Of a DNA stretch of 64,000 nt, positions 17,928 to 25,414 are shown piece after piece. The translations under genes were made by a program, and so were the position numbers. Numbering within the stretch: the first letter of the stretch is position 1; every line of letters begins with the position of its first letter. The DNA is taken from the NCBI GenBank assembly GCA_030426605.1, contig JAUHXM010000001.1, positions 91,379-155,378 on the forward strand, in the 5' to 3' direction. The stretch is from Phycisphaerae bacterium (GTDB lineage Bacteria > Planctomycetota > Phycisphaerae > Phycisphaerales > UBA1924). The notes under the pieces are model-generated. The model made no database searches. It was not told where the DNA came from and saw only the letters and a list, made by a program, of their open reading frames with translations.

Positions 17928-19682
17928 TTATGACCCCGCGTCGGCCTCGCCCGCGGCGTCATCGCCGGAGGTCGCTGCACGCTCGAGACGCCCAAAGTAG
18001 TGCTGGACCGCCGCCTCGTGGCGCCGCGGCACACGCGAATGCTCGATCGCCTCGGCCGCCTCGGCGCTCGCGGACGACGCGACCGCGGAGAACGTCTGCC
18101 TGGACTCACCCCGGATCTGCGCGCCGTGGACGAGGGTGGACGCGATCACCGGGCCCTCGCCCGTGTTCACGTTCGCCTTCTCGGTGCGGACCATGTAGTC
18201 GGTCTGCTGTTCCTGGGGGCCGACGCCGTTGCCGCGCCCGGGCCCGCCCGAGCCGCTTCCCATTGACGTGCTCTGGCCCATGCGCCAGGCGCCGTTCATG
18301 CCCTGCCCCGACCCGGGGTTCTCGCACATGCCCTGGCCCATCTGCGCCATCTGCGACTGGCACTCGCTCATCGCCATCTGGGCGGACTGCATCTCCGCCT
18401 GCATCATCTCCATCTGCGAGAGCTGCTGGCTCATCGCCTGCGCGCCGTCCATCGACTGCTGGCCGCCCTGCTGCGATTCGTTCTGCAGGCCCTGGGCCAT
18501 CTGGCTCATCGCCGAGCACGCGCCGTTCATGCAGTCCGACGCCTTCTGCTGCGCCTGGGCCTGCTGCTGGAGCTGCTCCTTCTGCTCGGGCGACATGCTC
18601 TGGTTCTGCTCGAGCTGCTGCTGCATCTGGCTCGGGTCGCGGGCCATCTGCTGGGCCTGCTCCTTCGAGAACCCCGCCGCCTGCAGCTGCTCTTCGAGCT
18701 GCTGACGCTGGTCGGCGAGCTGCTCGAGCTGCTGGCTCATCGCTTCGAGGTTCTCCGCGAGCTGCTGCTTCTGCTCCTCGGACATCTCGCCCGACGCGAT
18801 CTGCTCGGCGAGCTTCTCCAGCTCCTTCTGCGCCTGCTCGTAGTTGCCGCGGGCCATCTGCTTGGCCATCTCCGACCCCGGGCCCTCGCCCGGCGTCTTG
18901 AGCTGACGCATCGACCGGTTCAACGCTTCGAGCGCCTTGGCCTCCTCGGACTCATTGAGCTTCTCGTCGAGCTGCTCGGCGAGGTTCGTCAGCTTCTTGA
19001 TCGCCTCGCGACGGACGTCGTCGGGCGTCAGCGGCGCTTTGGGATCGATCTCGGGCTGCTCGTCAACCGCGTCGCCCTCGTCATCGACCTCGATGCCCGC
19101 CTTGGACATGAGCTCCTCGATCTTGTCCTCCGCCGCCTGCGCCTCGGCGCGGACCTCCTGGATCTCGCGCTGCTGCTGCTCGGCCTGCTCGCGCTGGGCG
19201 AACATGCCCGTGACGTCGTAGCTCGGCAGCCACCAGACCGCCGCGAGCGCCAGCAGCAACGCCGCGGGCATCGCCCACAGCTTCGGCGCCGTGATCGGCA
19301 CCGTGTCGCGCACGACAACGCGCTTGGCGCGGGCTCCCGCGTCCGCGACGATGTTCCGGCTCCACCCGTCCTGATCCTTCGAGACGACCAACGCCGTCGA
19401 GAGCGACTCGCGCAACCCAGCCCGCTCGTCCACGTGCTGGGCGATCTCGAGTTCCTTCTTCCGCGCGACCAGCGCCCACACGCCCGCGAGCACGAGCGCG
19501 ACGCAAGCGCCGATCAGCCACGCCATCGACCACGGCACCTCGAAGGGCACGAGCTTCTGCCCCACGCGCGCCGCGAAGGCCACCCCCAGCACGACCGTCG
19601 CCAGCACCGTCAGGCGGGCGAGCCAGTCGTTGAACAGCAGTCGCCGGCCGGCGGCGTCGATCACGCGGCGGATGTCGTCCAT
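17928..19682 (-). CDS. Gln/Met-rich coiled-coil membrane protein, distantly DUF4175-like
   Basis: A 584-residue protein. Three N-terminal hydrophobic helices (residues 20-38, 50-72 and 137-153) resemble the N terminus of DUF4175-type proteins, with the HVDERAGLRESLSTALVV segment between helices. Residues 165-310 form a charged coiled coil. Residues 310-470 are extremely rich in Gln, Met and Ser (stretches of QQ, and MSQQLSQMEMMQAEMQSAQM). The C terminus is a polar helix (HYFGRLERAATSGDD). DUF4175-like proteins are often found in planctomycetes near MoxR and von Willebrand A genes, but none are here. It lies 9 bases upstream of the lipoprotein gene on the same strand, suggesting one operon with the solute-binding protein. 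Confidence 0.75.
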   Translation of the reverse strand: MDDIRRVIDAAGRRLLFNDWLARLTVLATVVLGVAFAARVGQKLVPFEVPWSMAWLIGACVALVLAGVWALVARKKELEIAQHVDERAGLRESLSTALVVSKDQDGWSRNIVADAGARAKRVVVRDTVPITAPKLWAMPAALLLALAAVWWLPSYDVTGMFAQREQAEQQQREIQEVRAEAQAAEDKIEELMSKAGIEVDDEGDAVDEQPEIDPKAPLTPDDVRREAIKKLTNLAEQLDEKLNESEEAKALEALNRSMRQLKTPGEGPGSEMAKQMARGNYEQAQKELEKLAEQIASGEMSEEQKQQLAENLEAMSQQLEQLADQRQQLEEQLQAAGFSKEQAQQMARDPSQMQQQLEQNQSMSPEQKEQLQQQAQAQQKASDCMNGACSAMSQMAQGLQNESQQGGQQSMDGAQAMSQQLSQMEMMQAEMQSAQMAMSECQSQMAQMGQGMCENPGSGQGMNGAWRMGQSTSMGSGSGGPGRGNGVGPQEQQTDYMVRTEKANVNTGEGPVIASTLVHGAQIRGESRQTFSAVASSASAEAAEAIEHSRVPRRHEAAVQHYFGRLERAATSGDDAAGEADAGS

Positions 19683-19874
19683 CAGTCGTCCTTCCGTCCC
19701 GGGTAGTCTCCCATAACAGTACGGGCAAACCCACCCTTCTATTCGGATTCCAGGCCCTCCCGGGTTCGCGCGGTGCCCGGAATGCCCGGTTCCGGGCCCT
19801 CAGCCGCACCAGGGGCCGCGTCACGCGGGTGTCACGCCGGTTGCCGGGCGTCCGCCGCGGCGACATGATGCGTC

Positions 19875-21260
19875 GTGCCCCCCGCCGACCACCACCCCGA
19901 TCCCACGCCCGCGGGCCCGGTCCGCTGGCTGCTCGACGGCGGGTGGGTCGATCGCGGACGGGCCCAGCACGCGTTCGATCGCATGCACGAGCGCGACGCG
20001 ATCGGGGACCGGATCCACCTCGCCCTCGCGTGCGTCGCCGCGTTCGGACTCGCGGGCCCGACGTCCGCCGTCGAGATCGCGTACCTCCCCCTGCTCGTCT
20101 TCTTCTTCGTGCGGGTCTTGCACGCGGGCCCGACGTGGATCCACTGGCTCGGGCAACCCATGATGCTCGGCGCGCTCGCGCTCGCGGGTTGGCAGGCGAT
20201 CGCCCTCGCGTGGTCGGGCGATCGCGCCCTCGGGCTCGACCACCTCGGGTCGCTCCGCTGGCTCGCGGTCGGCGTGCTCTTCTGGCCCGTGATCGAACAT
20301 CGGCGCGCGATCATCGCGGCCTTCGCCCTGGGCATGCTCGCGGGCAGCGCCTCGCAGCTCGCCCACGCGATCGGGACCGCCGCACAGATCGACTGGCTGA
20401 CGTTCCCGCGCGCCAAATTCCGCAACTCCGGCTGGTGGGACCCCGTGGTCGGCGGCACCCTGCTCACCGCGGCCCTCGGGCTGCACCTGCCCGCGGCGAT
20501 CCTCGCACGCGGCGCCGCCCGCTGGCTCGCGCTGACGGCGGCCGGCGTCACCCTCGCCGGCGTCCTCGCGACGGGCACCCGCGGCGCCTGGCTCGCCTCA
20601 ACGGGGCTCGTCGCGATCGCGATCGCGTGGGGCGCGTGGACCGCAATTCGCGCCCATGCCTGGACAGTCCGCGGCGCGCTGGCGCGCGGCGCGGTGCTCG
20701 CCGTGGTGCTCGCGATCGCGGGAGCCGGCGTCTGGCTCGCCGCGGGCGACACCCTCACCCGCCGGTCCGACAAGGCCCGCGAGGAGATCGCCGCGGCGCT
20801 GCGGGGCGAGCACGATACGGACACCGGCGCCCGCGTCTCCATGATTTTCTGGGCGACCCGCGCCATCGGTGAGCGCCCCATCACCGGCGTGGGCACCGGG
20901 GGGTACCGCGCGTGGGTCGAGGATCAGGCGGACGGCACGCACGTGCACGATCACGCGCACAACGCGCCGCTGCACATCGCCGCGACGAACGGCGTGGTCG
21001 GGCTCACGCTCGCGGGGTTTGTCGTGCTCGTCGGCGTGCGCGCCGGGTTCACGCGGTTCGATGTCACGCCCGGCGCGCGCGGGTGGAGTGCGTATGACGC
21101 GGGCCCGGCGCTCGCGATCGTGGGGCTCATGCTCGCGGGGATGTTCGACGGCGTGCACATGAACACGCAGACCGCCGCAGTGCTCGGGCTCATGCTCGGT
21201 TTGTGCCCGGTGTGGCGACCCGTCGGCACCGAAGAGCCGGTCACGCACGCTCGCGGCTAG
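19875..21260 (+). CDS. O-antigen ligase-like polytopic membrane protein
   Basis: A 461-residue protein with about eleven hydrophobic helices. The Wzy_C/O-antigen ligase signature appears near the C terminus: GVGTGGYRAWVEDQADG, then HVHDHAHNAPLHIAATNGVV and GLTLAGFVVLVGV, with the loop His-rich as usual. A large periplasmic loop precedes it (residues about 280-330). This family includes WaaL ligases and Wzy polymerases for surface glycans. Which glycan is attached or polymerised cannot be inferred, and no glycosyltransferase gene is nearby. The gene starts with GTG (PPADHHPDPT). Confidence 0.8.
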   Translation: MPPADHHPDPTPAGPVRWLLDGGWVDRGRAQHAFDRMHERDAIGDRIHLALACVAAFGLAGPTSAVEIAYLPLLVFFFVRVLHAGPTWIHWLGQPMMLGALALAGWQAIALAWSGDRALGLDHLGSLRWLAVGVLFWPVIEHRRAIIAAFALGMLAGSASQLAHAIGTAAQIDWLTFPRAKFRNSGWWDPVVGGTLLTAALGLHLPAAILARGAARWLALTAAGVTLAGVLATGTRGAWLASTGLVAIAIAWGAWTAIRAHAWTVRGALARGAVLAVVLAIAGAGVWLAAGDTLTRRSDKAREEIAAALRGEHDTDTGARVSMIFWATRAIGERPITGVGTGGYRAWVEDQADGTHVHDHAHNAPLHIAATNGVVGLTLAGFVVLVGVRAGFTRFDVTPGARGWSAYDAGPALAIVGLMLAGMFDGVHMNTQTAAVLGLMLGLCPVWRPVGTEEPVTHARG

Positions 21261-21281
21261 TTGTTGGGATCAGCCGACCGT

Positions 21282-21581
21282 TCAGTCGTCGAGCGGGCGG
21301 ACGGTCTTCGGGCCTTCCTTGCCCGCGACGCGGCTGAGCCCGCCGTCCGTGTTCTTCTCGTACTTCGTGAACCCGAGGCGCTCCAGGTTCGAGTTCGAGA
21401 GCTGCCCCTTGGACTTGATGTCCGACCACTTGCCCGCGATGTTGGGCGCCTGGGGGACGCGGTGCACCTTGCGCCCCTCGTGCTCGGTCAGCGCGTCCGC
21501 GGTGATGGGCTGGACGAGCTCGAAGCTCTCGCCCGTGCCCTCGCCCTGGTCGTCGAGATATTCGTACACGTACGTCGGCAT
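21282..21581 (-). CDS. FmdB-like protein that has lost its zinc-binding cysteines
   Basis: A 99-residue protein. The start MPTYVYEYLDDQGEGTGESFELVQ copies the FmdB/CxxC_CxxC zinc-ribbon family, which normally reads MPxYEYxCxxCGxxFE. The following segment ALTEHEGRKVHRVP also matches the family (PLxxCPxCGxxVxR). However the four cysteines are absent; Asp, Glu, Gly and similar residues stand in their place. The C-terminal half is polar and unstructured. FmdB-type proteins are ribosome- or transcription-linked small regulators of unclear function. A zinc-independent fold is an inference. It lies downstream of a palindromic element. Confidence 0.65.
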   Translation of the reverse strand: MPTYVYEYLDDQGEGTGESFELVQPITADALTEHEGRKVHRVPQAPNIAGKWSDIKSKGQLSNSNLERLGFTKYEKNTDGGLSRVAGKEGPKTVRPLDD

Positions 21582-21610
21582 GATCGATTGTTGGCGCCCG
21601 AAGAGCCCTA

Positions 21611-21684
21611 CGAGCCGCGACCGGGAGGGAGCGGGTCTGCTCTTCGCGAGCCGCGATTCTCCGCTCCCTCCCGGCCGCGGCTCG
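21611..21684. repeat. Long inverted repeat, REP-like palindromic element
   Basis: Two 24-base arms (21611-21634 and 21661-21684) are reverse complements with one mismatch; the left arm begins CGAGCCGCGACCGGGAGGGA and the right arm is its complement with G for A. The 26-base loop contains a third partial copy, CGAGCCGCGA, at 21647-21656. It sits in the 109-base space between two minus-strand genes. It is not followed by a U tract, so an ordinary terminator is unlikely; it looks like a member of a dispersed palindromic family. Confidence 0.7.
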
Positions 21685-21690
21685 TCTCGC

Positions 21691-22023
21691 TCACCCGAAA
21701 ATCTGGCCCGATTCGGTGTCCTGCATCTTCCACCCGAGCGTCTTGCACAGGCGGCTCAGGACGGGCCAGGCGGATTCCGCCTCGTACACCGACACCATCG
21801 CCTGGTTCACCATGTCCTGTCCCGAGGCGTACTCGACGGTGTACCCCGGCCCGTGCAGCACCGCCGTGCCCAGGCGGCTTGTGACCGACCCGTCCGGCGC
21901 GGTGTTGAACAGCGCCACCGCCTCGGCGAACTCCTTGGGCGTGCCCAGCGGGTGATTCCCCGCCAGCGGGTCGTCCGGGTCCTTGGGTTTGATGAGCACC
22001 AGCAGGCGCTTGGACTTCGCCAT
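21691..22023 (-). CDS. Conserved-looking hypothetical protein (110 aa)
   Basis: A 110-residue soluble protein of alpha/beta appearance, starting MAKSKRLLVLIKPKDPDDPL and ending LCKTLGWKMQDTESGQIFG. No signal peptide, membrane helix or cysteine motif is visible apart from one Cys. I could not assign a family. It starts 34 bases downstream of the orphan receiver gene on the same strand, so it may be co-transcribed with it. Confidence 0.65.
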   Translation of the reverse strand: MAKSKRLLVLIKPKDPDDPLAGNHPLGTPKEFAEAVALFNTAPDGSVTSRLGTAVLHGPGYTVEYASGQDMVNQAMVSVYEAESAWPVLSRLCKTLGWKMQDTESGQIFG

Positions 22024-22057
22024 GACGGGCAGGATAGCCCGCGACGGGCCCGCCCGG

Positions 22058-22489
22058 TCAGTCGTCGCCCACCGCGTCCAGCTCGGCGTCCTCCCGCTCG
22101 ATCAGCTCGACGGCCGTGTCCAGCAACCGTCCCAGCGGCACGGGCTTGAGCAGGTACGCGTCCACGCCCAGCGAATCGGCGTACGCCTGATGACGCTTGC
22201 CCTCGTTGGCCGTGATCATGATCACCAGCGGCGAGTCCTCGCGCCCCTTGATCTTCTCGAGCGCCAGGAACCCCGAACGCTTGGGCAGCATCATGTCCAG
22301 GATGACCAGGTCGGGCGGGTCGTCGTGGCAGATCTGCACCGCCGTGTCGCCGTCCATCGCCGTGAGGGTCAGCGCCCCCTCGGACTGGAACGCCGCGTCC
22401 ACGGATTCGAGGACGTCGCGTTCGTCGTCCACGATCAGAACGCGGACCTCCTCGAGTCTGCCGAGTTTCTCTTCGATGTTGTCGCTCAT
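22058..22489 (-). CDS. Single-domain response regulator receiver
   Basis: A 143-residue CheY-like receiver with no output domain. The acidic pocket is Asp21/Asp22 (VLIVDDE), the phosphoacceptor is Asp65 (VILDMMLPKRSG), the switch Thr is Thr93 (VIMITANEG) and the conserved Lys is Lys115 (LLKPVPLG). All five key residues are present, so it should be phosphorylatable. No histidine kinase is adjacent, so it is an orphan regulator; partners could be kinases elsewhere, and an output by protein-protein contact is likely. An acidic tail follows the domain. Confidence 0.88.
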   Translation of the reverse strand: MSDNIEEKLGRLEEVRVLIVDDERDVLESVDAAFQSEGALTLTAMDGDTAVQICHDDPPDLVILDMMLPKRSGFLALEKIKGREDSPLVIMITANEGKRHQAYADSLGVDAYLLKPVPLGRLLDTAVELIEREDAELDAVGDD

Positions 22490-22577
22490 GCCCCGTGTCC
22501 CCTGTCGCGGGCCCAGCCCCGCCAGCTCCCCACGAACGCCGATCGGATGTACCGCCGGGGTGTCCCCCTCGGATGCA

Positions 22578-23756
22578 TCACAGCAGGCGCGTCGCGCCGT
22601 TCTCCTTCAGCCACGCACGGTCCTGGTCGGACCGATCGACGATCGCGTCAACCTCGGCCTCGGACATCCAGGGCAGCTGGAGCAACTTCTCGCGCAGCGC
22701 CGGCGGGAAGGGCGTGTCCAGCCGCTCGTGCTTCGGGCGGCTCTTCCAGATTCGGTGCATCCAGAGGTACTGTTCCGGGCTCGACCGGACCATCTGCTCG
22801 ATCCCGCGCCGGTACCGGGCCGTGAGGTAAAACAGGGGGTCCGGCTGGGCGTCCCAGTCTTCCGGGCGAATCACGTCCACCACCTCGAGCCGGTGGTGCA
22901 GCGTCCGCGCCGAGCCCGGAACAGGCGGCAGCCGCCGCGCCTGCCCCACGATCACGGGGCACCGGTACTTGAGCCCCAGCAGCCCGATCGTCTTGTACGT
23001 GGACGCCAGCCGGTTGAAGAAAGGCACAAAGACGCCGCGCTCCCCCGCGTTCTGGTCCGCCACGAACCCGACGGACGCGCCACGGTCCATCACGTGCGGC
23101 AGCTCCTGGATCGCCCCGAACTTGTCCATCAGCATCAGCCCGCGACGCTCGCGCGTCCGGCGTACGAACCGGTCCATGGGCTGCACGTCCAGCGGGCGGT
23201 ACAGCGCGTACATCGGGAAGCCCAGCAGCGCCAGCGCGTACCCCACGATCTCCCAGTTGCCGCAGTGCCCCGTGATCAGGATCACCGGGCCCTCGCGCGT
23301 GAGCTCGGTGATCACCGTCCCGATGTCGCCCAGCTCGATGTAATCGACCCAGGCGTCCTCGTTCAGGAGTCTCGGCGCGAGCGCGAACTCGACCGCGAGC
23401 TCGGCGAGGTGCTCGTAGCTCGCGAGCACCAGGTCTCGGCGCGCGGGGGCGTCCATGTCCGGGAACGCCACCGAGAGCCGGTCCGCCGCGCGGGAGACGC
23501 GCTTCTTGTTGAACGGCATCGACCCGAACGTGCGCCCGATCGAGCGCGCGACCGCGGCGCTGGGCCCAAGCCCGGCAACGTGGATCGGCGCCATCCCCGC
23601 GCGGATCGTCTGGTAGATCAGCGGGTGGACGAGCGCGGACTGCAGCCGTGTCGGCGGGTTGCGGGGGTCGTACCTCGATCGTTCGACGGCGCCGGTGCCC
23701 AATGCCGTGTCCCCCAAACAGAACCGGGGCGAAGACGCCCCGGCTCGCGTGGTCAT
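22578..23756 (-). CDS. LpxL/HtrB-like lysophospholipid or lipid A acyltransferase
   Basis: A 392-residue protein of the LPLAT/HtrB family, which adds late acyl chains to lipid A or related lipids at the inner membrane. The catalytic HX4E motif is GHCGNWE (His164, Glu169), followed by YALYRPLDVQPMDRFVRRTR, and a substrate-binding segment VGFVADQNAGERGVFVPFFN. The tail QYLWMHRIWKSRPK is also typical (family: xxxWxHRRWK). An unusual N-terminal extension of about 40 residues precedes the core; an internal start is possible. No lpx genes are in the window, so the acceptor is unknown. Confidence 0.85.
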   Translation of the reverse strand: MTTRAGASSPRFCLGDTALGTGAVERSRYDPRNPPTRLQSALVHPLIYQTIRAGMAPIHVAGLGPSAAVARSIGRTFGSMPFNKKRVSRAADRLSVAFPDMDAPARRDLVLASYEHLAELAVEFALAPRLLNEDAWVDYIELGDIGTVITELTREGPVILITGHCGNWEIVGYALALLGFPMYALYRPLDVQPMDRFVRRTRERRGLMLMDKFGAIQELPHVMDRGASVGFVADQNAGERGVFVPFFNRLASTYKTIGLLGLKYRCPVIVGQARRLPPVPGSARTLHHRLEVVDVIRPEDWDAQPDPLFYLTARYRRGIEQMVRSSPEQYLWMHRIWKSRPKHERLDTPFPPALREKLLQLPWMSEAEVDAIVDRSDQDRAWLKENGATRLL

Positions 23757-23796
23757 TGGATGACTGTACCCCGGCGGGCGACCCGTCGGGCCCGGC

Positions 23797-25173
23797 TCAG
23801 TCCGGGTAATCGCCGATGAGCGTGCGCAGGCGGTTCTCGTTCAAGACGGGGACCGCCGTCGCCTGGGCCGTCGCGAGCAGCTCGTCGTACGCCTCAATCT
23901 TGTTGCGCAGCTCGGTGAACGCGAGCACCACCTCGAGCGGCGCGTCGGGGTCCGGCTCGGGCGGGAGCTCGGGACGCTCGCCCAGCACCAGGAAGTCGAT
24001 GTTGCCCTCGATCGAGTCCACGACCTCGCCGCCCCAGCGGACGATGAGCGCCTCGACGTCGTCGCGCTCGTGCGCCGTGGCGAGCCCGTCGTTGTTCCGG
24101 TCGAACAGCCCGTAGACGACCATCTTGTACGTCTTGTTGGGGTCGTAGACGGCGTTGGCGACGACGTCGCCGCGGACGATCGGGTTGCCGCGCGACTCGG
24201 AGATGATCCGGGCCCGCGAGAAGTTGCCCTCGACGCGGGTGACCTCAACGACCGCCTTGGGCAGGTCGTAGATGCCGGTGGCCGGGTCGGGGCGGATCTC
24301 GGTGGCGTCGGAGAAGACGCCGAACGTCATCCCGAGGACGACCTTCTGACGGCGGCCGATCGAGAGGATCACCTCGTTGTTCGGCGCGTCCACGCGGTCG
24401 ATGTTGCCATCGACGAGCGACGCCTCGTCGAGCGGGCGGATCGCGTTCGGGTCGCCGTCGGCACGCAGACGCCGGAGCTGGTCCTGCAGCACCAGGTTCT
24501 CGCGGCGGGTGGACTCGAGCTGGCCCTCGAGCTGGTCCTCACGCTGCTCGGCCTGATCGAGGATGTTGTTGATCTCGCCGCGGTACTTGTCCTCGAGCGC
24601 CTGGATCGCCTGCTCCATGCTGGCGAACTGGAGCCCATAGTCGCGGACCTGACCGCCGAGCACCTGGCCCGCGGCGTCGTACTCGCTGCTGAGCTCGTTG
24701 ACCCGCATCGCCAGCGCCTCGCGCTCCTCATTGGCGGCGTCGAAGTCTGCCTGCGCCTGGGCGAGCTGGGCTACGAGCGACGCGATCTCGCGCTCACGCG
24801 TCGCGATGATCTCGATCATCGGGTTCGCGTCCGAGCCTTCGACGGTCGCCAGGCGGTTGCGGAGGTCCGCCGTCGTCGCGGTAGGCGAGCCGATCGCCAT
24901 GTCCATCGTGTCGCGGACCTCGCGGACGAGGTAGCTCACGACGGACTCGCGGTTCGCGCGGGCGCGGTCGGCGATCGCCTGCACCGACTCGAGGTTGCGC
25001 TCGGCGGTTGTGATGTAGTCCCGGGCCGCCTCGGCGGCTTCTTCCGCCTGCCGGCGCTCCGAGTTCGCCCTGCCGTAGAACACCATCGTCAGCACGAACA
25101 ACGCGAGGCAGAGCATGCCCAGCAGGGTGATCGTGACGGCGACGCCGACGCTCGCTCCGGTTCGTGCGGCCAT
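23797..25173 (-). CDS. Membrane-anchored coiled-coil protein
   Basis: A 458-residue protein from the ATG at 25173 (the track's longer ORF is not supported). One N-terminal membrane helix (residues 10-31, VAVTITLLGMLCLALFVLTMVF) is followed by a long coiled coil to about residue 240 (AEEAAEAARDYITTAERNLE, AQLAQAQADFDAANEEREAL). A globular C-terminal region follows, with VILSIGRRQKVVLGMTFGVF and VARVEVTRVEGNFSRARIIS-type strands and a final KTYKMVVYGLFDRNNDG segment. The middle beta-rich part resembles domains attached to flagellar or cell-envelope structural proteins, but no named family was identified. It lies 40 bases upstream of the acyltransferase gene. Confidence 0.75.
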   Translation of the reverse strand: MAARTGASVGVAVTITLLGMLCLALFVLTMVFYGRANSERRQAEEAAEAARDYITTAERNLESVQAIADRARANRESVVSYLVREVRDTMDMAIGSPTATTADLRNRLATVEGSDANPMIEIIATREREIASLVAQLAQAQADFDAANEEREALAMRVNELSSEYDAAGQVLGGQVRDYGLQFASMEQAIQALEDKYRGEINNILDQAEQREDQLEGQLESTRRENLVLQDQLRRLRADGDPNAIRPLDEASLVDGNIDRVDAPNNEVILSIGRRQKVVLGMTFGVFSDATEIRPDPATGIYDLPKAVVEVTRVEGNFSRARIISESRGNPIVRGDVVANAVYDPNKTYKMVVYGLFDRNNDGLATAHERDDVEALIVRWGGEVVDSIEGNIDFLVLGERPELPPEPDPDAPLEVVLAFTELRNKIEAYDELLATAQATAVPVLNENRLRTLIGDYPD

Positions 25174-25349
25174 AAATCTCAGCTCCGTTCGGTGACCCCG
25201 CCCCCGCGGGAGACGCGTCCGCGCCCGTTCAACCCGGTTCGCACCCGAGGCGAATCGGGTTCCGAGCCCGGGAGGGCAAGTGTCTGGCACCGCGGGCCCC
25301 CGGTCAACCCCGCACACCCCGCCCACACCCATCCCACCCCCACGGGCGC

Positions 25350-25377
25350 AAAAAAGCCGGCCCCCGAGGGGGCCGGC
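25350..25377 (-). terminator. Intrinsic terminator of the metalloprotease gene
   Basis: On the minus strand a perfect GC stem (GCCGGCCCCC paired with GGGGGCCGGC, 9-10 bp, very short loop) is followed directly by six T residues. It lies 38 bases beyond the stop codon of the metalloprotease gene. It is the clearest rho-independent terminator in the window. Confidence 0.88.
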
Positions 25378-25414
25378 AGCGGTTCAGACAGGATTCACCA
25401 GGTTGCCAGCGGGC

